A DNA stretch of 45,163 nucleotides from Fragilariopsis cylindrus CCMP1102 (Eukaryota; Bacillariophyta; Bacillariophyceae; Bacillariales; Bacillariaceae): the NCBI GenBank assembly GCA_900095095.1, contig FMBT01000570.1:1-45163 (forward strand), in the 5' to 3' direction. Of this stretch, positions 31,711-41,388 are shown piece after piece. The notes under the pieces were generated by a model that worked only from the letters and a program-made list of their open reading frames with translations, was not told where the DNA came from and did no database searches. How positions within the stretch are numbered: position 1 is the first letter of the stretch; every line of letters starts with the position of its first letter. Made by a program: the position numbers and the translations under genes.

Positions 31711-33267
31711 TCAAAGCTCGTTACCGATGACGTTAACGTTGGATCCTCTGAAAAGTGACCACATTTTAGGAAAGATTACTGCAGCACCAACCAAAGCGCC
31801 TAAACAGATGATTTTCTCATAGTAAAAGTTGTAGTTCCGCGCTGTCGAGTAGCGTAAATTATCGGTACCTATCATAAGTCGTAACAATGCAGGCATTGGG
31901 ACTATTCCGAATGTCAATTTGTGCAATAGCATCATGCCACCGATTTGCAATTTGTAAGATAGTGGTGAATTCTCTCTTCCACGTGACTTCCTAGCACCGA
32001 TTCCACCATACGTCAAATCAACAGCAGCCGTGGCATCCTCGAACCTAGCGTTGTTGAATTTTTTAACCAACTCTCGTGTCCATTCTTCTCCATCGCCGTC
32101 CCCCTTATTCTTTTCTGTTGATAGCTCATCGAGACATCGGGTAAAGACAGCGACACTTTCCAAAGCACAATTGCACCCCTGACCAAGGGACGGCCACATT
32201 CCATGACCAGAGTCGCCGAGCAGAATCACACCACCATCCTCATTACCAAGACTTGATGACCATACACACAAACCTCCATTCGCAATTTCATTTTCCTGGA
32301 GCTGTTCTTCAATTTCAGATAGACGACCTTCGTCAACAATATCGGGAAGAAGCGCAGTCAATGGAGCACGGTATCCGTCATCTGTTTCACGAAAGGATTG
32401 CAACTTACCCTCTGGGAAAACGATTGCAAATAATGTTGAATTATTAGCGTCACTTTGTTGTGTCACCAACGGATAAGCGAGACAAATTGCGTTGTATTCC
32501 TTATTGTTCCATGCGTGCATCCTCGTTCCCTCCGATGTGTCTGCGTTATTATCATGTAGGCACCCTGGTAGGCTGACCACCTGATATTCCATCGAATCTT
32601 CTTCTGTCCGAGCCGTGAAGTCTTTTAAAGTTTTGTTATCTGCAACCATTAAATTCCGTAGTTTGCTTCTGCTTCCATCCGCTCCAATCAAGAAATCGTA
32701 TTTAACGTCGATCTTCGTAGTATCTTTCTCTTCGGCGCCGAAAGTACGTAATTTCGACGAATTGATTACAGCGAAGGTAGCAATTTTGTTTTCAAAGTCA
32801 ACGTCAACAAGACGATGTTGATAATGAACTCGAACGCCAGATTCGGTAGCCGCGTCTAAAAGACAGCTAGCTAGAACTTTCCGAGGAACGATCAACGACT
32901 TCGTTCCACGACTAATCACTTTGACTTTTGTTGTATTCTTTTTATAATTATATGAGTGTCGAGCCATATCTGTACTGATCACTGCTCCTTCTTCTGTGAA
33001 TTTAGTTAGATCCAGACCGGTCGAATCTTGAATTCCCTGTTGTCCACGACGACCCAAGGCTATAATATAGGCTTTGCTAGATGTCTTTGACAAATCTTTG
33101 GGATGCGGATAGGCTTCGTAAAGATTGACGTTGTAACCACGATCTGACATGGCTTTCGCAGCACACGCCCCAGAAGGGCCACCACCTACGATTACCACAG
33201 TCTTATCACCATTGTTTTTATAGTTGTTATTGTTGCTGTTAGCGTTAGCGTTATCATTAGATGTCAT
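31711..33267 (-). CDS. Kynurenine 3-monooxygenase-like FAD-dependent hydroxylase
   Basis: Single exon, 518 residues. The FAD-binding motif VVIVGGGPSGACAA is near residue 23, the DG motif FLIGADGSRSKLR near 200, and the GD motif VILLGDSGHGMWPSLGQGCN near 365, in the order of flavoprotein aromatic hydroxylases. The C-terminus holds a membrane segment (IICLGALVGAAVIFP), as kynurenine 3-monooxygenases have for the mitochondrial outer membrane. Those enzymes hydroxylate kynurenine with NADPH and O2 in tryptophan breakdown. The exact substrate cannot be told from motifs, so another group A hydroxylase is possible. The first ~20 residues are an Asn-rich leader. It converges with the sugar-dehydrogenase-like gene. 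Confidence 0.75.
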   Translation of the reverse strand: MTSNDNANANSNNNNYKNNGDKTVVIVGGGPSGACAAKAMSDRGYNVNLYEAYPHPKDLSKTSSKAYIIALGRRGQQGIQDSTGLDLTKFTEEGAVISTDMARHSYNYKKNTTKVKVISRGTKSLIVPRKVLASCLLDAATESGVRVHYQHRLVDVDFENKIATFAVINSSKLRTFGAEEKDTTKIDVKYDFLIGADGSRSKLRNLMVADNKTLKDFTARTEEDSMEYQVVSLPGCLHDNNADTSEGTRMHAWNNKEYNAICLAYPLVTQQSDANNSTLFAIVFPEGKLQSFRETDDGYRAPLTALLPDIVDEGRLSEIEEQLQENEIANGGLCVWSSSLGNEDGGVILLGDSGHGMWPSLGQGCNCALESVAVFTRCLDELSTEKNKGDGDGEEWTRELVKKFNNARFEDATAAVDLTYGGIGARKSRGRENSPLSYKLQIGGMMLLHKLTFGIVPMPALLRLMIGTDNLRYSTARNYNFYYEKIICLGALVGAAVIFPKMWSLFRGSNVNVIGNEL

Positions 33268-33839
33268 CTTTCGTAGAACTTTGTTTCGTAAAAAATATTA
33301 AAAAGAGTATCTAATTTTATACAAGATTGAAGATGTGTGGGAAGTGTCAAGTGGGAAGAAGGCATCTACAGTAAATTCAACGCGAAATAATTAAAAGAAT
33401 TCTAAAGATGAAGAAAAGGACAAAGGGTGAAAAGGCGGTTCGAGTGCATGCTTATTTAGTGATATAATTCAAACTTCAACGTACAGTACCAATCCCGCTT
33501 TCTCAAAAGGGTTATGATATATATATAAGACGTGGATAGCATAGTACTTCGAAGTAGGAACATGCCCAGGCAATATCGTATTGTATTCCTCTTTTTTCAT
33601 ACAGTACGCCACGCGAACAATCACAGCTTATAAATCTTACAGATAAGACTCACTCATAGAAACTAAAGTATGTCAGTTACGATGATGTCAAAGATCCATT
33701 TTTGTCATTTTCATGCAATAATACTCGAATACCGTATTTCAGTTTCATTGTTTCATTTTTCATTCACAATTATTCATATAACGTATCAAATGTGTCAATA
33801 TTTCAAAGAATACCATGTACTGTAAGCACAAATAGTAAC
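33268..33839. promoter_or_regulatory. Divergent promoter region
   Basis: The 572 bases lie between two divergent genes, flavin hydroxylase (minus) and ferredoxin/beta-lactamase-fold (plus). A TATA-like run, TATATATATAAG, lies at about 33520-33531. No ORF was supported. Confidence 0.35.
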
Positions 33840-35156
33840 ATGGTATCGAAGATGTGGTCGACATTTATCATTCTTATTCAATTTATCTTATTCGCCGATG
33901 AGAGGTGTCTTCTTCGCTCGTCTTGTTTGAGTGTTGCAGCGGCCCGTGGTCGACTTCTTGATAACGTCGAAGGTCCACTATACGTGAACGATAAATGTAT
34001 CAATTGCGCTGCTTGTAGTTCATTTTCACCATCGGTATTTTCTCGAAATACTGACGGTAATTATCATGTCGTTTATAAACAACCAAGTTCTGAAAAAGAA
34101 ATAGAAGAATCGAGAGCAGCCTTAGCTGCATGTCCCGTTGCTGCTATTCGAGTTGACCATATTAAACATGGCAAAGACAACGATGAGAGTACATATGCTT
34201 ACGCATACGCACACGACCATCAGAATGAACTTGCTATCAATCCAAAATTTAATGGACGGCCACATCCTTTTCCAAGATTAGTTTCATCGAATAATTTTCC
34301 TAATGATGTATATTATATTGGACATCATTATTCCAAATCATTTGGTGCATTTCCTTACCTAGTTTCATCAACAACATCACCATCAGAATCAGCAAAATCA
34401 ATGTCAAAATCTTGGATTATGGTCGATACACCAAAATATTCGCAGTCAGCTATTGATACAATTGAATCAATAACTGGATCAAATGGACCATCATATTTAG
34501 TATTAACACATGTTGATGATACAGCTGATCATAATAAGTGGAAAAATAAGTATCCAAATTTAAAACGAATCTTTCATTCAGGTGATTTAGGACCAATCTA
34601 TAATTGGATCGGTGATGATTCATTGGAAGATATTGAAATATTATTAGAAATGAAATCATCTGGAGTATCAGTATCAGATTTATATGAAGAACAGCAACAA
34701 AGATTACAGTTGTTCGATATAAATGGAAATCCGATCGAGAATGATAATGATAATGATGTTGTTTTGGTTCATACTCCAGGGCATTCTCCTGGTTCTATAT
34801 CTCTATTGAAACGACCGAAGAAGTCGGTAAGTAATGATAACAGTGAATATGAATATCCGGGGGTATTATTTACAGGTGATACTTATTCGTATACAACACG
34901 AGATGATGGACATATGACAGGTTTTCCTCGATATGGAAATGATTTACAATTACAATCCAAAATTCTACCTCTTTTATTAGACCTTGATTGGTTGATAATA
35001 GCACCTGGACATGGACATGTTCGTGATTACACTGCAACAACAATAACGATGACGTCGACCATGACATCAACGGCAACTGCAAAACATAATAATGATGCAA
35101 GGGAAAAGGAAATGGTAGACGCAATCGACGAATTGTTACATTATTCGCAAAACTAA
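33840..35156 (+). CDS. Ferredoxin plus metallo-beta-lactamase-fold protein
   Basis: Single exon, 438 residues from ATG 33840; the frame is open upstream but without an ATG. A hydrophobic leader (MWSTFIILIQFILF) suggests a signal peptide, perhaps for plastid import. An N-terminal 4Fe-4S ferredoxin domain has CINCAACSSF and then AACPVAAI. The C-terminal part has the metallo-beta-lactamase fold with THVDDTADH in place of HxHxDH, then HTPGHSPGS, FTGDTY and APGHGH, so most metal ligands are present. The H-x-DD-x2-DH variant together with a ferredoxin domain is the pattern I recall from plant and algal homologues. A redox-linked hydrolase is plausible; the substrate is unknown. Confidence 0.75.
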   Translation: MVSKMWSTFIILIQFILFADERCLLRSSCLSVAAARGRLLDNVEGPLYVNDKCINCAACSSFSPSVFSRNTDGNYHVVYKQPSSEKEIEESRAALAACPVAAIRVDHIKHGKDNDESTYAYAYAHDHQNELAINPKFNGRPHPFPRLVSSNNFPNDVYYIGHHYSKSFGAFPYLVSSTTSPSESAKSMSKSWIMVDTPKYSQSAIDTIESITGSNGPSYLVLTHVDDTADHNKWKNKYPNLKRIFHSGDLGPIYNWIGDDSLEDIEILLEMKSSGVSVSDLYEEQQQRLQLFDINGNPIENDNDNDVVLVHTPGHSPGSISLLKRPKKSVSNDNSEYEYPGVLFTGDTYSYTTRDDGHMTGFPRYGNDLQLQSKILPLLLDLDWLIIAPGHGHVRDYTATTITMTSTMTSTATAKHNNDAREKEMVDAIDELLHYSQN

Positions 35157-35345
35157 ACGGATGTATGTTTCATAGAAAAAGAATATTTTCTTCATGCTAC
35201 GACGCTTGGTGTACTCTCTTCCTCCTATGAATTTTATAAGTACAAAAATACTTATAGTAGATTAAAATATGCAATATGTATTCACAGAAGAATGAATTAA
35301 TAGGTATTTCCTACTAAAAGTACTATTTTTAATAGAATTTCTATG

Positions 35346-36767
35346 CTACACTGTACTACTCGTCGCATCTAGTCCTAGTTGATTATCCCCCCCATTATAA
35401 TTTGTATTAGGATAATGATATTCGTCAATAACTCTTATTCCCCCAACTTGTTCTTCAGTACTACTTGGAATTGTCTCCGTTTTATGCTTTATTTCTGCAT
35501 TTATGACGACTACATATTCCCCACTTATTGAGTTGCCACTGCAAAAATTGTTCTCCGCAGTCGTCGATCCTTTCAAACTAACTTCAAAATTATGGTGTTG
35601 TGGTTGTTGGGTACCACCAATATCGTGTACTGGTGGTGGTGGTGACTGATGTGGTGAGGCGTCACCTCCACGTATTGAATCATTCGTATTATTTGTATTC
35701 ACATCATTATCGAAATTACTATTTAGGGATCGCTGCTTCTGCTGCTCCTGATGCTGCCTTTGCTGTTCGATACCAAAATTTTGTATTGATTTATGCATAC
35801 TCCTCAACTCAGTAAGTACGCTTTCAATAGTCGGAGCCTTATTATGATAACCAGCGTCAACGTTTTTATCATTATTATTATTATGATTTAATACTTGCTG
35901 TGATTCGATGGGTTGCAAAGGCTGGAGCATTTTCTGCATATTTTTCAACTCAGCCATTACATCATCAATTGCGTCTTTTGTTGATTGGTGTTCTCCTCGA
36001 TGGTTTCTAATAGATGGTCTTGGTAGAAGGTTGGTGTCGTGATTGGAATGATAATGATGATATGGATGTTGTTGAAGATAAATATTATTACCAACCAAAT
36101 CATCAATGTGCCTTCGAAGGTTGTCACGTTCATTTAATAGATAGTCCAGCCGATGATCCATCATATGTAGATTGTCCATATACAAATCTTCTTCCTCAAT
36201 GATAGAACGACCGTGATTTACCTCGACGTGTCGTGGTCGTGGTGGTGATGGTGGATCATTATTGTAGATGATATTATTATTATTATTATTGGTATCAATG
36301 TAGTTCGTACCAAATAATTGTGCACCTCGACGTCCTCCAACGAGAGATCTATCTTGCACAGATTGAATATTTCTGTGTGATCCTTCTAGTTCTGCTTCTC
36401 CTTCTCTATCATTATGGCTGCGTGAACCGTATCCATATACGTCATTTGCATGATCGTGTTGATCGAAATTCTGCGCCGCAGTGGATCCACTCGAACCATA
36501 ATATACTGAATACGGATGAGAAGACATATCAGAAGATGAAAATAAGCGTGAATTAAACGCATCATCGATACGTGACAATGAGGATGCATACCTAGAGGAA
36601 ACTAGCTTATTATCATTTCTGCTGCTGCTGCTACTGCTGCTTTGAAATCTTGTTCTTGATGGCGTTTTCGCTACCAAATTTCTAGTCGACAAAGATTCGA
36701 TTAGCACGAAAGTCGAAGCCAGCAACAGCTGAGCAGCAACAGCAACCACCGTCATATGTCGTTTCAT
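35346..36767 (-). CDS. Secreted low-complexity protein of unknown function
   Basis: 473 residues if started at ATG 36767 (MKRHMTVVAVAAQLLLASTF), which gives a clean signal peptide. An ATG at 36863 in the same frame would add 32 residues coded by a TATA-like AT run, so it is less likely. The mature part is Ser/Asn/His/Gln-rich. Two related amphipathic segments, DDVMAELKNMQKMLQPL and ESVLTELRSMHKSIQNF, look like a duplicated coiled-coil motif. A longer helical stretch lies around DHRLDYLLNERDNLRRHID. No catalytic motif was seen. Confidence 0.6.
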   Translation of the reverse strand: MKRHMTVVAVAAQLLLASTFVLIESLSTRNLVAKTPSRTRFQSSSSSSSRNDNKLVSSRYASSLSRIDDAFNSRLFSSSDMSSHPYSVYYGSSGSTAAQNFDQHDHANDVYGYGSRSHNDREGEAELEGSHRNIQSVQDRSLVGGRRGAQLFGTNYIDTNNNNNNIIYNNDPPSPPRPRHVEVNHGRSIIEEEDLYMDNLHMMDHRLDYLLNERDNLRRHIDDLVGNNIYLQQHPYHHYHSNHDTNLLPRPSIRNHRGEHQSTKDAIDDVMAELKNMQKMLQPLQPIESQQVLNHNNNNDKNVDAGYHNKAPTIESVLTELRSMHKSIQNFGIEQQRQHQEQQKQRSLNSNFDNDVNTNNTNDSIRGGDASPHQSPPPPVHDIGGTQQPQHHNFEVSLKGSTTAENNFCSGNSISGEYVVVINAEIKHKTETIPSSTEEQVGGIRVIDEYHYPNTNYNGGDNQLGLDATSSTV

Positions 36768-36942
36768 GGTGATTTCTAGCTTTATAATATATGTATATAT
36801 AATATATATAATTATAGAGCTTCGTCTGTGTTGACTTTGTTTAGTCTCAATACTTGTGTACATTCAAAATGGATAACAAGGAAATCGAATAAATGAAGGA
36901 AGGTATACTCGAAAATATCCCCCCGGCTACAAAACGTCTCAC

Positions 36943-36950
36943 TGACGTCA
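36943..36950. promoter_or_regulatory. CRE-type TGACGTCA site
   Basis: A perfect TGACGTCA palindrome lies ~176 bases upstream of the start codon at 36767. bZIP proteins bind this sequence, and TGACGT elements are known in CO2/cAMP-responsive diatom promoters. An 8-base match can be chance. Confidence 0.3.
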
Positions 36951-36968
36951 AGTTTCATTTTTGACTAA

Positions 36969-37004
36969 CGGCACATTTCCAAATCATGCCGAAGAAATGT
37001 GCCG
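36969..37004. other. Perfect 11-bp inverted repeat
   Basis: CGGCACATTTC at 36969-36979 and its reverse complement GAAATGTGCCG at 36994-37004 surround a 14-base loop. Role unknown. Confidence 0.5.
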
Positions 37005-37209
37005 AAATGTCACAAATTGAATAGATTAGCTTCTTTTTAATTTTAATTCGCCGAAACACGCTAGGGTGAACATGGTCCAGCAAATTGAAAAAGCCTACCA
37101 AAAAGTTCAATTCTAGAAACAACTACAACTTGTGTATATATAACAAATTTTATTCTATTATTATTATATTACTTCAGAACGTAATTTACATATGTATGTA
37201 TTGCGATTC

Positions 37210-37980
37210 TTAATTTGATGCTGATATTAACTTTTTGTGTTCGTTGTGTAGCATCATTTCTACCCACACTGTATTAAGATCGAACTTAACAACTTCGGCT
37301 GATTTGTTCTTGATGTTGTCCCCTATAGATGAGGATGATGAATAATGATAACTATTTATCGGAATAATTATAGGGTGATCACCAAGGTTATTGTTGTTAC
37401 CGTTATGATATTCCCCAGCATCAGCATTCGTCGGATCTTGAATGTGCAAAACATCTTCTGATTTTCGTACATGACTAATTATTGGAAGCTTTTTGTTGTT
37501 GTTGTTTGCACTACTATTACTCTTTTCCTTGTCATTTTGACTATTATTATTATCATTATTATTCGTTGGTGAAGGATAAGGTCGAACCGCCTCATGTTCG
37601 ACTAAAAATTGTGTTGGATTAGGATTTATCAATCCTTCATCCGACGATGATAAGTTATTATCATTATTATTACTGTCATTGTCATTGTTGATAGCTTCAT
37701 TTTTTCCTATCCCCAAGTCATACTTGATTTTCTTCTTCTTATTCTTTCTTTCGGTTATGTCACTGTTAACGAAATCGACAACATCGTTACTGCTGGTAGT
37801 TTGGGTTATTGGTACATTCACTGGCCCAATCGTTATAGGGATTGTTCTAGGAGCTATTGATGCGGAAGATCTAAATGCACGTACATCGTATGGCGTAACT
37901 ATTAGTGAAGCAACTAATATAGATAACGTTAATCTGGCGATAGTAGCAGCAGGCATGGTAGTAGTTCTTGATGATCTCAT
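37210..37980 (-). CDS. Putative plastid-targeted protein of unknown function
   Basis: 256 residues, single exon. The N-terminus is a signal peptide (ARLTLSILVASLIVTPYDVRA) followed directly by FRSSASIAPR, matching the diatom ASAFAP-type motif with Phe at +1, so plastid import is likely. The rest is mostly Asn/Asp/Ser-rich. A few better-conserved-looking pieces are PTQFLVEHEAVRPYP, ISHVRKSEDVLHIQD and a C-terminal VVKFDLNTVWVEMMLHNEHKK. I do not recognise a domain. Confidence 0.55.
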   Translation of the reverse strand: MRSSRTTTMPAATIARLTLSILVASLIVTPYDVRAFRSSASIAPRTIPITIGPVNVPITQTTSSNDVVDFVNSDITERKNKKKKIKYDLGIGKNEAINNDNDSNNNDNNLSSSDEGLINPNPTQFLVEHEAVRPYPSPTNNNDNNNSQNDKEKSNSSANNNNKKLPIISHVRKSEDVLHIQDPTNADAGEYHNGNNNNLGDHPIIIPINSYHYSSSSSIGDNIKNKSAEVVKFDLNTVWVEMMLHNEHKKLISASN

Positions 37981-38429
37981 TGTAATTGTACAATTATCGT
38001 TCTGTTGCTTGTTGTTCTTGTTATTGGACGTATTTCTTTATACCGATAACTTTTTTAATGAGAATTCGGATTCTTCGCTTTGCCTTGCTTCTCTACCGAA
38101 GGACGATCTCCACACAAAAAGCGCGTTGAAATCATAAAAGAAAAATGAAGCAAAGAACACAATTTTAGCTCGTACCGTACAGTACATAACTTGCCGTAAA
38201 ATGTTCTTCAAGTTGCGGAACTGTGAATGCCGACCTCGCCGCTCTTTAATCGTGGACTGTTGTTATTAACGCCGAATGTCGCCGTTTGTTGTGATCGTGC
38301 CACGATCACAAAATGGCCAGTGTAATTATTTGATTAGTGATCCCCACACATCCAGTCGAGCACAATTGCATATCCCCTTTTGTTCTACGCTGAAGTAACA
38401 AACTATCCCAAATAAGCAAATAAATCATA
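37981..38429. other. Upstream region with a perfect palindrome
   Basis: Upstream region of the plastid-targeted gene. A perfect 11-bp inverted repeat with a 1-base centre lies at 38289-38311 (arms TTGTGATCGTG and CACGATCACAA), a good candidate dimer-binding site. No ORF was supported. Confidence 0.4.
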
Positions 38430-38653
38430 ATGTCAAACTCAAGCGAAGTAATGGCGGTATCAGTAGATGACGACGCAAGATTATGCGATGAAAGCAAGTG
38501 CGTTTCCATTGGTCTGTCAGCAGCTCTCTTTAATTTTATTTTCATATACTTGTTTTGCTAATGATACTCTTTTCCCGATTATTTACATACCACAGCACTG
38601 CCAATGCTTGCACATTATTTGTATGCCTGCAGCCTTCAGAGTTTGGGACTTGA
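38430..38653 (+). CDS. Possible tiny two-exon gene
   Basis: Tentative exons are 38430..38497 and 38596..38653 (41 residues), with donor GTGCGT (the donor also used by the CRAL-TRIO-like gene) and acceptor TACCACAG. The protein begins MSNSSEVMAVSVDDDA and ends LQPSEFGT. Unspliced, the frame gives 43 residues with a hydrophobic end. No homology was recognised, so this may be chance. Confidence 0.18.
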
Positions 38654-39108
38654 AAAGATAAGACTAGTTGCTGATATCTTGAAATTTGTTTATATCTTCC
38701 TGCTCAGTCAAACGATAAGGAGAATTGAATCAATTCATGTAGAAAGTTATACGCTTTCTTTACTACTATAGCTAATATACAATGAAAATATATGATAGAG
38801 TTAATCTATGACAGTAATATACCAGAAAAGATATTTATAACCTTGGATCTTTTAGAGTTGGTCTTCTTTATATAGCATTCCTGTAGAAGGTATCTGATTG
38901 TTGGCTTTATCACCAAAACGACATTTTTGAACAAGCTACCATGTGCAATTTCAAATTTTAAGTCGTCACGAAATCGCATGGCCTGCCTTTTTAATCAGTC
39001 CGACACCTCTGATAATCTCCTGGTAAAAACTGCTCCAAATTTATCTATTATCGAAATTGCTTACTTCTTAAATCGTTTTCTGTCATACTTATCTATTATC
39101 GAAATTGC
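38654..39108. other. Gap ending in a 48-bp tandem duplication
   Basis: AT-rich, no gene seen. Its right end contains the first copy of the tandem repeat at 39041-39136. Confidence 0.35.
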
Positions 39109-39136
39109 TCACTTCGCAAATCGTTTTCTGTCAATA
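39041..39136. repeat. 48-bp tandem direct repeat, two copies
   Basis: Units at 39041-39088 and 39089-39136 both begin TTATCTATTATCGAAATTGC, differ at about five positions and continue AAATCGTTTTCTGTCA. The second unit includes the stop codon and last codons of the PCIF1-like gene. Confidence 0.85.
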
Positions 39137-41011
39137 TTTCGATTTCCTTCTTTCGCAAAGGGTCGCTTGTTTGGATTTCCTTGATATCCTTTCGACCCAA
39201 CACTACCACCACCTTGACCCACTCCCCTTCGCTCCCAGTCATCCAGTTTTGTAAATTTATCCGGAACTTGACCGATTGTGGCTTTGAGGGCATTACAAAA
39301 GGATTCTTCTAGTTTTTTATCATCAACATCCCATTTCAATGCCCCGGAATCATTCTGCAAGAGTATGACAGCAGTATCCCATGACGAAGGTCTTAAATTA
39401 GGATCGGCTTGATTCGATAATGGTTTTGTGTGTTGAGCACCATCACAGAATGCATGGTCTGATGCTTTAATACGACTAGAAGCCCGTACATATGTAGAAG
39501 ATTCCAAGTCTGTCACGAAGTCGATACCAGCACCCCATGCAGGGACTACAACCAAAAAAGAAAGAGCCCCGCGACTTTTATCACCCAATAAACGCTTCAA
39601 TTTGGTTCCCATCGCAACCATTATTTCCGGCACGAAAGGTGGATTGGCTTCAAATGTTCCTGTCAAGGGATTGAATGCTTCGTCGTCAAAAAAGGACCCT
39701 AATGAGCCAAACCGAGATTCGATATCTGGGAACGCAGAACAAAACTTTTGGTATCGGCAATTGAGTGGACTCGCAAAACATTCAATCGTTGAACCTAGAC
39801 CACATGCAATCGCCGCATCAAATGCTACACCAGGAACCGCACATTGATATCCCGCACCCTTCATCCTTCGTATCGCGCAAGACAACAGTAAAGACTTTTC
39901 GTAAACATTATCCTGTCGTCCTCGAGAAGGGCATTCATATTATCGATTGGATTTTCTACTTCTATTACTTCTATTTGGTTACCATCATCATCATCATCAT
40001 TTCCTTCCTTATTTTTAAGTTTCCATAGTCGTAATAGCTTTGACAAATGGAGCGACGAGATGGTCAAATATGGTCTCCTTGGTTTTCCACAAGGTCCACA
40101 CAACATCACATCGTAAATACCATCTCTTCGATTTCCATTCAAGACTACTTTTCCACCGCCACCAACTGCACTATTATTCGCTCCTCCTAGTGCTTGCTGC
40201 GCCTTTGTAGTAGATTCGTTCAAAGCAGCTGTAGCTCTTTGAAGCGACACAAGAGCCAGCCGTAGAGTTGACCGATCCCCGTCATCTAATTCGTTATCGT
40301 CGTCGTCGTCTCGTCATCACCAGCGTCGTCTTTTTCGTTTAGTTTGAGAGCCGCATTAACAGTTTTCACTGCCTGCTTTATGGTACGACCTTCTTCTCGA
40401 ATTTTTTTACGGAGCACACGTAAATCTTTATGTTCGTCGATTTCTTCTCGTTGAGTTGCCATACCTCTTATCTGCTTTGTTGCTTCTTTTGTCATTTCTT
40501 CCGCAACAGCATTCGCGGCTGCCCATGATGGTAACGTACGAGAAATATCTTTCGCAAATCCCTTATCCATTACACTATCGGATGGTATTATTGGATCGTA
40601 ACCATCGCTTGTACTAATCCCCCTTTTCAGTGAAGCTCGGCCCAACCAGCGTTCAAATGCCAACACTGGTGGCTTGCTTCGATTGTTTTCAGAACAAAGT
40701 CGGACAAACTTATGACGCAATCGTTTCAAAGCAGCCATTCGTGCAGCATCCTGTTCCGGATCAGGTAATATTATACTTCCCGATGATGCTAGTGATCGGA
40801 TCGATATTCTTGTTTCTGCTGCCCAAAGTGGCATTTTTGTGGTTCGTTCGAAGACGTTGCCAGTTCTATCCTTCTTTTTTTCTCTCTTTCCCACTCCCTC
40901 TCTTCTTACGTTGCTTGATATTTTGCCCTTAGTACTGTGTGATTTATTATGCTCCGACTGTCTCAAAAAGTTTCTTCGTGAGATGTTGGTATTTTTATAG
41001 CATTTGTTCAT
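39109..41011 (-). CDS. PCIF1/CAPAM-like cap N6-adenosine methyltransferase, frame interrupted twice
   Basis: The protein is spread over three adjoining frames: 41011-40286, about 40300-39861 and about 39885-39109. The last part matches PCIF1 (CAPAM), which methylates N6 of the 2'-O-methyladenosine next to the mRNA cap: ECFASPLNCRYQKFCSAFPD, then FGSLGSFFDDEAFNPLTG, then the catalytic motif NPPF in FEANPPFVPEIM, and LVVVPAWG. The middle part gives MLCGPCGKPRRPYLT and LYCCLARYEG, which should run directly into GAGYQCAVPG. Offsets lie in a GAC repeat (about 40298-40315) and at GAAGGATGA (about 39861-39866). Each fits one missing base and neither looks like an intron. The N-terminal part includes ILPDPEQDAARMAALKRLRH. 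No WW domain was recognised. The C-terminus is Lys/Arg/Gly-rich. Either assembly errors or a decaying gene. Confidence 0.75.
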
Positions 41012-41388
41012 TTTATTTCAGTTTTTGATGTGAACTACTTTTCAGTTGCATGATCGATTGGTGTGCGGAATCCAATTCGCGCGCTCTCGCGCAAAGATCC
41101 CGGAATGCATCGATCATTCTTGATTCATTGAATCCATTCGATTCATTCGAATAAAAGCAATTATTTAAGAGGACTTTCTTAGAAGAACAAGAATGAACAA
41201 ATCGGCGCTATATTAATTGCATTGCTGATGTTTTGATTTTTTTATTGTTGGATCGAACTAATTGATCTTGAAAATCTCTCGATTGTATTGATTAACCGTA
41301 GTCGAAAGCAAATCGCAGTCATTGTTGTTGAGCAACCCTCTCAATCATTATACTTATTACTCACTGAATAAAAAGATCATAAGAAAAG
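41012..41388. promoter_or_regulatory. Divergent promoter region
   Basis: 377 bases between two divergent genes. Non-coding, AT-rich, with several GATTCATT-type direct repeats near 41122-41152. No defined motif was assigned. Confidence 0.3.

Larger units (their letters stand above)
36768..37209. other. Gap with TGACGTCA site and hairpin
   Basis: Upstream region of the secreted protein gene (minus), and 3' flank of the next gene. It holds an AT-only TATA-like stretch at 36784-36818, TGACGTCA at 36943-36950, and a hairpin at 36969-37004. Confidence 0.45.
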
